This document shows, one piece after another, positions 17,837 through 27,209 of a DNA stretch of 27,758 bases. The translations under genes and the position numbers were made by a program. Positions within the stretch are counted from its first letter, which is position 1; each line of letters begins with the position of its first letter. Under the pieces are notes generated by a model. That model was given only the letters and a program-made list of their open reading frames with translations, did no database searches and had not been told where the DNA came from. Source of the DNA: Phaeoceros laevis (Eukaryota > Anthocerotophyta > Anthocerotopsida > Notothyladales); the NCBI GenBank assembly GCA_049999765.1, contig JBNGIQ010008859.1, positions 27,577 to 55,334 on the forward strand, read 5' to 3'.

Positions 17837-18871
17837 CCTCTATGGGGCCGTCTAACCTCCTCAAATGATCATCATATCACAGATGCTAACATAGATAAAT
17901 GACGTATCGACGCTGACGTGGCGGATGACTAGGCTAGTAATTGAGCGTTTTAAGTGGTAGGGACCATTAGATAAGATAGAGTGAAATATCAACACCTCCT
18001 TAGAGTGAGATGGATGGACCAATAAAGATAGAGTCAATTAGGTGAAGCAATACGAGGCTACATAGGATTCTTGTGAAAGGGGACCTATCTCTCCCTATAT
18101 GTACCTTTCTTTCTCTCTTAATAACGTTTGTTGTTGTATAATGTTGTGGCTTACACTAGCTATCCTTGGCTCGTGGGGAGACCTTAAAGAGGTTTGAATA
18201 CGGAGTGTACATGTAGGTAGATGCATATACAATCCCTTGTGCTAGGAGATGCTCCGTGCCTTATTCACATTGTATCTCTATGTATGTAGCTTTGCTTTGC
18301 GCACAGGATGATTCGTGGAGCTGTGGTGTTCTTTTGTTGGTAACAGCAGCAGGAGGTGCCACAACCATTGCCAAGAGTTGGACTAGCATGCTGGATGCTT
18401 GGGGATGGGCTACAGCCTTGTGTTTGTTGTTGATGTTGGTTTGGTTGGTGTTGATAGTGGTTTGAGCCCTTTGGTGACTATTGGTATAGGTGTTAGAGGG
18501 CTCACAGGTGCTAGGAGTGGTTACCTTGGGAAGAGTCTACAGTGGTCGACCCCTTTAAAACTTTTGGGCTCATAGGGGCGGGAGATGGTCGCCTAAGAAG
18601 AGACCTTACGATCCCTAGAAACCTGTAGGCTTAGCGGCGTTGGGAGTGAACGACCCCGAGAAAGGCTACAAGTGTCCCCAAATACTTCCCTTCACAATTT
18701 GCTTGGTTTTGGAAGGAGTGTCAGACGTTACCGAGGTGTTAAGTGTACCTCGACAAGCTATCGGACACGCGTCTGGCCTCAGACGTTCTGTGATTGCAGG
18801 TTGGAGGGCATAAGAGGATCCTTCGCAACTTGGAGGAGGCAAGAGTCTACCTTGGAGTAGGAGGTGGACGT

Positions 18872-18917
18872 GTCCAACACTTGGATGTGCCCCTACGCGG
18901 ACGTACAGGTGTTGGAC
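18872..18917. repeat. Inverted repeat GTCCAACAC/GTGTTGGAC
   Basis: A perfect 9-bp inverted repeat (18872-18880 and 18909-18917) with a 28-bp loop, each arm flanked by ACGT. It lies in the GACGT-rich stretch. Function unknown. Confidence 0.55.
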
Positions 18918-19339
18918 GTAGGAGGATTATGTAGTGGTGAAGGACTAGGACGTCGTACTTTGAGGACGTGTAGCTAGGACGTGGAAAGGGTCTGATCTGG
19001 ACGCAGTCCAATTAGATCACTTTCGTATCTTCAAGCCTTGTTTTGACTTGGTGTTGGTCCTCCAAGAGTCCTCTGTGGTAACAAAACCTCTTATGCTACG
19101 ATAGATGAGGGAATAAATTCTACCCTGGGTTACTACACTGAGATAATCATCATCAACCAAGTCTCCAGCCTACAAGAGGGATTTACTGCATCCAAGGCAT
19201 GAGCTTGCGCCAAATTGCAGTTGAATTCAAGCACTATATGGTACCTCACCAACTCCCCCCAATGCCGCCGCCCAGGCCGAGGTTTGCATGACACCCGAAC
19301 CCAGAGCGCATTTTGCGCTTAGGGGTCATGGTTATGAGT

Positions 19340-19440
19340 AATTCAGATGTGACGGTAGCCCGTAGCCCGGATCGAACCCACGCCTTAGCCAGAACATTTT
19401 TAATGCGCACAAAGCCAATCCAACCCTCCTTATTGCCATC
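19340..19440 (-). repeat. tRNA-like remnant with a pol III B box
   Basis: The minus strand carries GGGTTCGATCCGGGC, with a perfect B box GGTTCGATCC at 19369-19378. Upstream GATTGGCTTTGTGCGC is a poor A-box candidate at a plausible distance. A cloverleaf cannot be completed, so this is at best a tRNA-derived SINE fragment. Confidence 0.25.
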
Positions 19441-19625
19441 TGGCTCAAAGGGGACCTACCGAAACGATGTCTACCCATTTTTAATTCGAGCATTTTGCCC
19501 GACCCGGGCGAGTGCCACGCGCAACAAAAAACTCGTGTAACTTTTCTATGACCTATACTATACACTTGCCCAGGTTTGGGTCTCATGCAAATTTGCCCCT
19601 AGTCTCCCGCCGAGATGAGTCAACA

Positions 19626-19704
19626 TCGGGGAGCAGCTCATGGTCTCCTGGAAGGCAAGACAATGCTGGGGAGCAACTCGTGGTCTCCGGGAAGGCAAGA
19701 CGGG
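19626..19704. repeat. 40-bp direct repeat, two copies
   Basis: GGGGAGCA(G/A)CTC(A/G)TGGTCTCC starts at 19628 and 19668. Both copies continue (T/G)GGAAGGCAAGAC. The period is 40 bp and differences are few, all in the listed positions or just after them. Confidence 0.85.
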
Positions 19705-19755
19705 CACTATCCTTGTGCGCCGAGTTGCGTGCCACGCACGGCCCTACCTGCAAAT

Positions 19756-19773
19756 ACACACACACACACACAC
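19756..19773. repeat. (AC)9 microsatellite
   Basis: An uninterrupted AC dinucleotide run of nine units within otherwise unassigned DNA. Confidence 0.9.
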
Positions 19774-19971
19774 CTCTGCACGGTGAGCTGGCCGGGCCGC
19801 CGGCATGACCTTCACCATATTAGTACGTCGCCATATCAATATCGCAAGGGCATTTATCTCAAAAAATTTATCTCAAGGGCATATGTACAAACCTAATTCA
19901 CTAACTATAATTTTTTTTCCTAATCATAGTTCAACCTATAGTTTGCACAATCCGAAATTTTAACAAATCCG

Positions 19972-20005
19972 AAGGGTTTGGCTTCCTGCAAAAGCCAAAA
20001 CCCTT
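19972..20005. other. 13-bp stem hairpin with one bulge
   Basis: AAGGGTTTGGCTT (19972-19984) pairs with AAGCCAAAACCCTT (19992-20005) across a 7-nt loop; one A is bulged. A plus-strand T-rich sequence (TTTTGAGG) follows, but a terminator has no clear meaning in this plant context. Could be a fold-back element core. Confidence 0.75.
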
Positions 20006-20045
20006 TTGAGGAAGGTAAGTTCTTCAACTTACCAAAAAATACCAT

Positions 20046-20098
20046 ACTAGGTGGCGACTCTCTATGAGTCTTGAACCTTGAACACTAGGTGGTGACTC
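20046..20098 (+). repeat. ACTAGGTGG(C/T)GACTC direct repeat
   Basis: The 15-bp word occurs at 20046-20060 and 20084-20098, differing at one base, with a period of 38 bp. The second copy runs into CACCGGAGTTGACTCC, so GACTCC occurs twice more nearby. Confidence 0.7.
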
Positions 20099-20736
20099 CA
20101 CCGGAGTTGACTCCATCAGAAATTGGGTAGGCACGACAAGGGACCTCAACCTTCATGCAGCACATCGCAGAGCGACTCCCCTCCCAGAGCTCATCGCAAA
20201 CTTCGAGTTCGTAAATTGCTTTTTGAGCCTTCACCAATTCCCCTCGACAGGGGTCCACAGGGGGGCCCAAGAGACCTCATGTTCGGCAACCATTACATCA
20301 GCATGGGCAAACAACCATGGTGGTGTATTTAAACTTGCATGCTCTTGCAGAAACCTCAGCAGTTCCCCAGTACTTATTGTAGCAATCACAAGTGCCTGCC
20401 AGCTGACCAGTGACTCAGCTGAGGTAGCCAATTCAACGCAGAAACCATGGAAGATGCGAAATCAGCTGAAAGTAGAAAATCAACAGAAGTAGCATTCACA
20501 GAGAATTGATACTGAAGTTAAATAGGCATAGGAAAACAAACACAGAACATACATCAAGAGAGAGGGCCACAAGTTACCGTACTTACAATCTGGCTGTCGT
20601 CTTAGCAAATTGATTCAAGCCGATCAATTATCACCCAGAACACCATGCAGTTTTGCCTCTTGGGAAGAACTGAACTACAGGAATATCAACTTGTAGTCAA
20701 TTGAATTACCTTTATAGTTGACTACATACAGCTACG

Positions 20737-20742
20737 TTTATT
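20737..20742 (-). terminator. Candidate polyadenylation signal of the SUO-like gene
   Basis: AATAAA on the minus strand (TTTATT on plus), about 255 bp past the stop codon, at a plausible 3' UTR length. Plant signals are degenerate and there is no transcript evidence. Confidence 0.35.
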
Positions 20743-20996
20743 ACGTCACATGAAACCATGAGTTTAACTCGTGGCACAGACTCCACACAGTACATCTAAT
20801 AAAAGCCTGAAGAGTCGCCCAGAACAAGGCATACCCTGACCAGAAGAAAATCCAAAAGTTTCATTCTTATTTAGTACTAGTTCTTGCAAAACTTCCAGCC
20901 TAGACAACCCACATGAAGGCAAACTGCTACTCTTATGACAGGTGAACCTTCGCTTTGGAATCCCTGCGACAGGACTCGACCACCACATACATAAGC

Positions 20997-23125
20997 CTAA
21001 AGATTCCAAGATGAACGAGCATATCCACTTTTCACCGAATCCTCCCAACCCCCTTCAGGCTCCTTTCTCTTCACTGTGCCTAAACGGAGGGCCTTCAGCT
21101 GCTCGTCATTTAAATTCTGCCTGTTCATAGAACTTGGTTGCCTGACAGTAGTATGGTCCTCTCTGGCATCCACCTCAGTTAATTCTGGACCTGCATTCAG
21201 GTCAAGACTTGGTCTTGTCCAAGGACTGGGAACGTCCTGAGCAGGGATATCACCAGCACCTGGCAAATAAGGTGGTCTCACATATGCTGCAGTCAGAACG
21301 CCAGGAATCCCTGCCTGAGAAGACAAAGACGACGTTAAAGATGATGATCCTGCAGACTCCACATAGGGTGGAGAGCTAGAAGGAAGCCTTACAGAACAGC
21401 CATCAGGAAAACCTGACCCAGGTGGATGTCCACTGAAGGAGTATGCAGCAGGTGAGCTGGTTGGATACAAAGAGGCTGCTGATCCTGGAGCACCACGACC
21501 TGTTTGGTACTGGTCGTTAGCAAATGATGTGGGGACAGGTCCCGCACTTAGATATTGACCAGAAACAGCAACTGTGTAGCACGACTCAGTCCTGCTAGAG
21601 GGAAAAGAGGGTAGAGCCCTCCCGGAGTAGCTGCTACTTGAACCAAACCACTCGGGTGCATTCATAATATCACCTCCTAATCGCAAGCCACCTATCATCA
21701 CTGAGGCTGGAGGAGGTACAGTCACATTGGAGACTCCAGTGAAAAATGCCGCATCATCTGCTGAAAAGTAATCATCTGAAGCAGGTCCATCATTCAGGTC
21801 AAAATCTCGAATGACTGATCTAGAGGCACTAAACTCAGTTTCAGTAGAGGAACCTAATGCTTGGGAACCTTTTGCCTCGGCAACCAACAAAGTCCCACTC
21901 TCCTCGCCTTCGTCAGCACGATTCAGATCTAAGTCTAACTTCACTAGAGAACGCTGTGGATAGGACATATCTTCAAGGACCAGACCGACCATTTGCTGTT
22001 GCGGATATGGAAGTTGCGGCAGAGGACCGGCATCGTCCAGCCCTCTTTCATCCACAACATTCAGGTCAATGTCAAGTGGGGGTCTCATTTGCTTGCTAGC
22101 TGCCTCTGGTGCAGGATCTGCGGCTACAGCCTCCGAAGCAGATTGTTGCCGATCAGGTGTGCGCCTGGGCTCAGCAGGGCGAAAAGCACTAGTAGCGGCA
22201 GAACCTTTCCAACCCAGTTCACCTTTCAGTCGCAAGGGACTCGCAGGAGGAATAAAAGCTCCTTTCATGGTTGCCACTACAGCAATAGGTGTGGTTAGGT
22301 TTGTAACAACGGAATGAGGGACTAATGCAAGAGGAGACAGCCCTGAAACTGGGGTTGTTGAACCATCGTTCAGTGGATTTTCATCAAGCACAATTCCTTC
22401 ATTCAAATCGAAATCAGGCCTCTCAGATGCATCGCTGCCTCCAACAGGCCCATCACTGGGTCCAAGAACTTCAGTAGCTTGCTCGGGTGTTGTTGGTTCC
22501 CCGGCTTGCAAAGTTTGCTGACCAGGCTTGATAATATTTTGCACAAGATTTGGCAAAGCACCTGTTTGATCGGAGACACTGACAGTCAGCCTGCCACTTA
22601 CATTGCCTGCCTTGTCCTCTTCTTTGGTTCCATCTGGTGGGAGGCTTGTATCTGCTGGTGCACTCGTGATGCTCTCCTCGTTGCAGGCCTCCACACTGGC
22701 ATCCTGATCCACCTCATCTCCTTCAACAAAACCTTTTGTTCCCCCAGCATCAACATCTTCCCTCCTCTCTGTCACTGTTTCTTGACTGTCATCAGAGTAG
22801 GGAGCATTTTGTGTAGGGCATTGGTGCTGAGCTCCAGATGTTTTCTTACACTGACCTGTAGAATTGGCTTCACAACTTGGTTTCCAACACTCGTCCCCAT
22901 TGGCCCCAGCGAGCACCAAACTGTCGTTGTCAACTCGAGCCACCTCCATTGTCTGGTTGTCAGCATAGTGCATATCCACAGAGACGTTGCAGGCTGGCTT
23001 CCCAAACCGTTTTACCTCTTGCTCAGCTTCTTGACCGACTTGCTGAGCTACTTGAAGTGCATCATCTTCAAAGGGGCTTCCTTCACTGGAGACGCATGCA
23101 ACTGCCTTGTGATCCCCTCGCTTCC
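20997..23125 (-). CDS. SUO: SUO-like gene, exon 4: DLN-rich C-terminal region
   Basis: Begins after TTTTTTTTGCAG; the split codon gives Gly 1015. The region is mostly disordered but holds five acidic DLN motifs: DFDLNEG (1252), LDIDLNVV (1365), LDLDLNRAD (1411), DFDLNDGP (1455) and SLDLNAGPE (1654). Two fit the DLNxxP form and one the LxLxL form of EAR repression motifs, which recruit TOPLESS-type corepressors. It also has ELGWKGS and the conserved C-terminus KRKEPEGGW. The stop is TAG at 20997-20999. Confidence 0.92.
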
Positions 23126-26100
23126 CTGCAAAAAAAAAGAGAACTTTTTCTTCAAGCAATTCCAGCACCCAGATGTAAAGCATTGCGGGGTTTCAAATAT
23201 GTAGCAAGTCACAAATGCTTACCATTCTTCGATAGCATCACACATTGCTTTTTCTCCTCTACGACAGTCTCCCACCTCCCAGCCTTCCCACTTGCAGAAT
23301 GCAGGTCCTGATTCCCAACCACATGGCCACTAGGAGCTATTCTGTCTTCAATCGGACCTGTTTCACCAGACACAGAACACCTGGAATTTTCAACTCCAAT
23401 CACAAGCCTCAAATCCCCATGCCCCTCCGGTGACTGGGTAAAGGAGCCAACACCAACTATAGGATCTCCCTCTAACAGAGGCATCTTCACATCAAGTGGA
23501 ATAGCAGAAGATTCTTCACCAACATTGGAATTCATAACTTGTTGCAGAGGAAGAGGTTCTAGTGAATCATCAGTGCCTGATTTTATCTTGATTCCCTTAA
23601 TCTCCAAGTCATTTGATTCGGCCCTATCTCGTAAACACTTCGCTGACACAATTTCCATTCCACAAACTCTAGCACCATCCGTACCAAGTGTTTGGAAAGT
23701 AGACACACTATCATTAACAGCTTCCTGTTGATTGTTAGTTCCGCTACAATACTTCTCAAGATCACCTCGAGAAGCCCCAATTTCACTGCAAGGTACTCCT
23801 GCATTATCCAAACTAACATCAGCAATTCCATGCAAGGACTCCCCACTAGAAATCTCACTCGCAGCTATTGTTGCCAGCAGGCTCATTCCACTTGAATCAA
23901 CATCGACATCATCTCCTGCATCCCCCAAATGTGGCTGCTGACATCTCAAAAGTTTGTCTACACCTTTCAGCTTATTTTTGGGCGAGCTCTCTGAATAGTC
24001 AAAGACTGTTTCATTAACACCAGAAATCCCACTTGTCAAGCGACCTTCTGACTTTCCATGCAGAGAACTTTCCCCTACCATATTCTCACAATCACTAATT
24101 TTGGCACCAGGAGCTTTCTCATTACTGCCCCCCACCGTACCTGCCCTTCTCTCATCACATGTCTCTGTTGGTCCACCTGCAATAATGCTGCTTGGTACCC
24201 TCCCTGTACCATCAGGCACATCACCAGAAGTGGAAGCGGAACACACTATCCCATTATGTCTGTCTACTACGGCTGCAGGACCACGACCTGAAGCTTCAGT
24301 TAAAGAAGCTTCTATGGCTGATACTCCAGTTAGTCCACCCTTGCCAGGATTGGGGATTCGAACTGTCAACCTGCCCTGCGCAGGAGAACCTTCCCCTCGA
24401 CAAATATCTACAGTAACCTTCTCAGTGCTCGGGCTTAAGTTACAAGCCTTGTCACTGGAAGAATTTCTACTCCACACCAAAGGCTTTCCTGCAGTCACTT
24501 CCTTCTGGGCGCCCAAAAGCCCCGAGGCTAGAAGGCCCTTGCTAGATACATTCTGTGATCGTGGGCCCGATACAAGCAGCATAGGATTTGAAGGGGCAGA
24601 TATGAAGCTCCTGCCCTCTTCCTTCCAACCAGATCCTTTTCCCAAAACATTTGTCCACCCTTGAACATTAATTTGATTGAGACTGGAGCCACTGTTTTTC
24701 TCTTCTTTAGGCATAGCTGCATGTACATCATTCAAACAGTTTGCCGATACCTTACTAGGACCATCCTTCATAGGAGCTAAACCTGGCAACCCTGAATATT
24801 TATTACCTGATACTGAGACATTGCCCCTGGACTCTGCGAGGGTGCAGCAGTTCATGACAGCCTTCACATTCCCAGCAAATGCCCCTGAACTCTTTACTGC
24901 AACCTCTGAGGGTGGACCACTTTTTATCTGATGTGTAGGCACGGAGTCCGGTGAAGGTTGCTTACAGGACCAGGAGATTCCATGACTTGATCCGGACTTC
25001 CCTTCTCCTGTTAGCTTCATCTCTGCATCCACCCGTTTCTTCCAAACATCAACCAATTTCCGTGCACGCTTTTGTATTTCTGGGTTTTTATGTGTTCGTA
25101 AGTGATTCACCGACTTCCCAACTATACATGTCTTTAAAGCTTCCAGATTCACAGGCAGTCTATCAAGAGCTTGTAGTAATACCAAAAGAAGCTCTTCCAA
25201 CACCTTCCCCCCCTCCTTTGGGCTCACACCATCACCATTCACTCCTCGCTGGGCTTCCTGAAGCCAGTCATCAAGCAGAGTCAATCCCCCTTGCTGCACA
25301 AAACGATTTAAGCAATCATCCCTTTCACTAGCTGCAATAACACCTGCGAGCATGCTGCGCCTGGAAGCCGTGTCACCACATTTTCTTATGTTTTCAACCC
25401 GCTCTTGCTGCATGAGCTGAACAAGCCGATCAACCCCCATGAAGTTGAAGAATCCTCCGTCCTTGTCAGTGATGCTAGCAATATCCTCAGGTTTCATGTT
25501 GCGATCATGCTTTGTGATGGCTGAATCATTGTCATCTGGCTTCACAGCTCTCTCTCGCTTGCTAGGGTCCAGATTTTGATCGACGCGCTCTCGTTTCTTC
25601 CCTTTGCATGGTGCTGGACACACTACAGAAGCATTTAAAGCTTCAGGGCCAGACTTCAATTGCTGAGAAGCGGGTGCCCCTGCTAAAGGTCTGGCTGAGG
25701 GCCCCCCAGTCTGCACAGCTGCTTGCATTTCCAGCTTGGTCCTAGCCAACAAATTGTCTACTTCTTCCTGGTGTTCCTGATCAGCAGACTGCAAGTAAAT
25801 AAGAAAGATTTTGAACACCTGATATACAAGCGGATTGAAAGTCCTCACTTTGAGCAAAGATAGCTTACATCGGTGTAGTCACGATCTGTTAGCCACCAAA
25901 GGCACTTATTTGCTGTGTCATACACCCTTCGACAGACAAATGATGATACACCTGTAGGCAATTCGACACCCTTGCCAAGAAATGCAACTTTGCAGGGGTG
26001 GAGAAGTGATGCAGCTGAGATGTCATCTTTGTGAAACGAGTAAAAAATCTCATTTGGTGCTGCCTCAACTGAGACTCCCCTAGCCAAGTTCAAATCTGCA

Positions 26101-27181
26101 GGACGGTACAGCCAGTTCACCCCAAGCTTCACAAGTCCTTCCTTGTCAGTGCAGACTTTCCTTAGTATGCCAATAAATGGTGGTGCATTTCCGGCCTGGA
26201 ATAAAGCAGTATCTCCAATCCTGATCTTGCGACCACCCTATGAGATACAAAACACAAAATCAGCTGCTGATAGGGTGACACCACCAAAGCCCCTAAGATC
26301 ATACATTCCTGCTATAGCATGCTGGTCCAAACCTGTGAATACCAGGAAGTAGGCAACAAATGCAACAGTGTCCACACACATTAAGACACTTATCACTCGA
26401 GCAATCCAGGTGACCATAAAACCACAAGTATCTGTGTTCACCAGCAACTTGGCGAAACGCACGAAACTCACCAAACAAATCGGCCAATAACAACCAGCCT
26501 TCACGAGTGCAACTGCAAACCAACTTCCATTCTTTCAAGAAGCCCTAAAATAATAATGACTCCGTAGCTACCAGTAACTGAAGCCACAAAAACTACATAT
26601 TAATACGAAATTGGCACAGACTGTTGCAAAAAACCACTCAAAAGAGTTGGCAGAAAACACGTTTACACAGGCTGCATCATAGAGACAAGACATACAAGGC
26701 ATCCGAGCATCTCCAAAGGAGACGAAACAGACTTCGTCATCTGGATGCTTGGCCCACCAGCCAGCTACAGCCGACAACCAATCCTATTAGAAATTTTCTT
26801 CAGGCATGCCTAAAAATCGAGAAACGTGCCGACAGCGCCAAAAACTAGGGCGACTGCTCCCAACAGTCGATGGGACATCAACTGGAGACTGTCAATACAA
26901 GTCATCCCGAGCTGTGGGGTATGCTGAGGAAATAAGTCCTACCCTGGCACGTGATCAGGCGGAATAAGATGCAACACTAAAACGAGATCAGGGGACGGCA
27001 GGTTCGCAAGAAAAGGAGGCTACATCCTGGTGATGCCCAGGACAGACAACAACAAAAACAAGCTAAGGCAAACCTTGGAAAATAATTCGAGGGCGATAGA
27101 TTCGGCAAGAGTCCCAAGTGCAGGACGCTGGGAGAGCGCAGCCCACATGTGCTGTGTGTCCTCGCTTTGACGCTCATGCAT
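20997..27181 (-). CDS. SUO: SUO-like BAH and TFIIS-N domain protein, four coding exons
   Basis: Proposed coding exons (minus): 27074-27181, 25869-26237, 23223-25788 and 20997-23125. All three introns are GT-AG (836, 80 and 97 bp), in phases 0, 0 and 1. The joined frame is 5172 nt, 1723 residues plus stop, close to the roughly 1600 residues I recall for Arabidopsis SUO. Order of parts: conserved start MHERQSEDTQHMW; BAH domain (about 40-157); basic nuclear signal around KGKKRER...KRER (221-239); TFIIS N-terminal/LW helical bundle (about 318-411); GW dipeptides at 536 and 546, and again at 1319 and 1707; five DLN motifs (1252-1662); C-terminus KRKEPEGGWED...SSWNL. Arabidopsis SUO acts in miRNA-guided translational repression and is reported in P-bodies; the BAH and TFIIS-N domains themselves usually act in chromatin and transcription. 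No stop or frame break occurs in any exon, so it looks functional. Exon joins are predicted by eye and not confirmed by transcripts. Confidence 0.93.
23223..25788 (-). CDS. SUO: SUO-like gene, exon 3: TFIIS-N domain and GW pair
   Basis: Starts SADQEHQEEVDNLLARTK after TTGCAG. It carries the basic nuclear signal, VDRLVQLMQ, then the TFIIS-N/LW bundle (DDCLNRFVQQGGLTLLDDWL, LDRLPVNLEALK, IGK-like VGKSVNHLRTHKNPEIQKRA, KLVDVWKKRV). After this the protein becomes long and low-complexity, with NVQGWTNV and GSGWKEE ten residues apart. The exon ends in phase 1 at AAT G|GTAAGC. TFIIS-N modules bind disordered partners in elongation complexes. Confidence 0.92.
25869..26237 (-). CDS. SUO: SUO-like gene, exon 2: BAH domain
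   Basis: 123 codons from GGRKIRIGDTALF to WWLTDRDYTD. It covers almost the whole BAH (bromo-adjacent homology) fold: GVNWLYRP, NEIFYSFHKDD, LLHPCKVAFL and FVCRRVYDT are the characteristic blocks. BAH domains bind nucleosomes or modified histones. The W/Y/F residues in NWLYRP and FYSFH lie where some plant BAH readers have a methyl-lysine cage, but cage identity here is an inference. Acceptor CATAG|GGT and donor GAT|GTAAGC. Confidence 0.93.
26238..27073 (-). other. Intron 1 of the SUO-like gene (836 bp)
   Basis: GT at the upper end (27072-27073) and AG at the lower end (26238-26239). It contains only short unrelated frames. Intron 1 is about ten times longer than the other two. I see no transposon or RNA gene inside. 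Confidence 0.75.
27074..27181 (-). CDS. SUO: SUO-like gene, coding exon 1 (36 codons)
   Basis: Too short to be noticed as an ORF. It reads MHERQSEDTQHMWAALSQRP and ends LELFSK, then the donor AAG|GTTTGC. The M-H-x-R...E...H-M-W pattern fits the start of SUO-like proteins as I recall it, and its phase (0) joins exactly to GGRKIRIGDTALF of exon 2. Two upstream ATGs (27209 and 27186) are out of frame with it. Confidence 0.8.
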
Positions 27182-27182
27182 G

Positions 27183-27209
27183 TCATGGCCCCTCCCTCTT
27201 CCACCGCAT
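27183..27209 (-). promoter_or_regulatory. Upstream ORF just before the SUO-like start
   Basis: ATG at 27209 encodes MRWKREGP and stops at 27183-27185, one base before the main ATG. A second ATG at 27186 overlaps that stop (ATGA) and opens a frame running past the main start in another frame. If the transcript includes these, they should lower translation of the main ORF. Confidence 0.4.

Larger units (their letters stand above)
17577..19310. other. Non-coding DNA, probable 3' part/LTR of the same element
   Basis: Contains a hairpin and purine run (17812-17836), AATAAA at 18022-18027, a TATA-like CCCTATATGTACC near 18094-18106 and a TAATAA near 18119. These are ingredients of an LTR promoter and polyadenylation region, but I could not fix TG...CA ends or find a second copy. 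GACGT/ACGT motifs are dense up to about 18970, as in the upstream ORF. Short frames (for example 18256-18465) have no recognisable domain. Confidence 0.35.
19774..20736. other. Intergenic region with short repeats; downstream flank of the SUO-like gene
   Basis: It holds a strong hairpin (19972-20005) and a 38-bp-spaced direct repeat (20046-20098). I see no gene. GGTGGCGACTCT-like words occur near the primer-binding region of some plant gypsy elements as I recall, so this may be an LTR remnant, but no LTR ends were found. Confidence 0.4.

Noticed and set aside
22479-23204. 241-codon plus-strand ORF
   Set aside because: It is the antisense shadow of exon 4, intron 3 and the end of the SUO-like gene, whose own frame has clear conserved motifs.
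24101-24664. 187-codon plus-strand ORF
   Set aside because: Antisense shadow of SUO-like exon 3.
26568-26777. Minus-strand ORF as the first exon of the SUO-like gene
   Set aside because: It begins at TTG, has no similarity to SUO N-termini, and the exon at 27074-27181 fits in phase, motif and splice sites.
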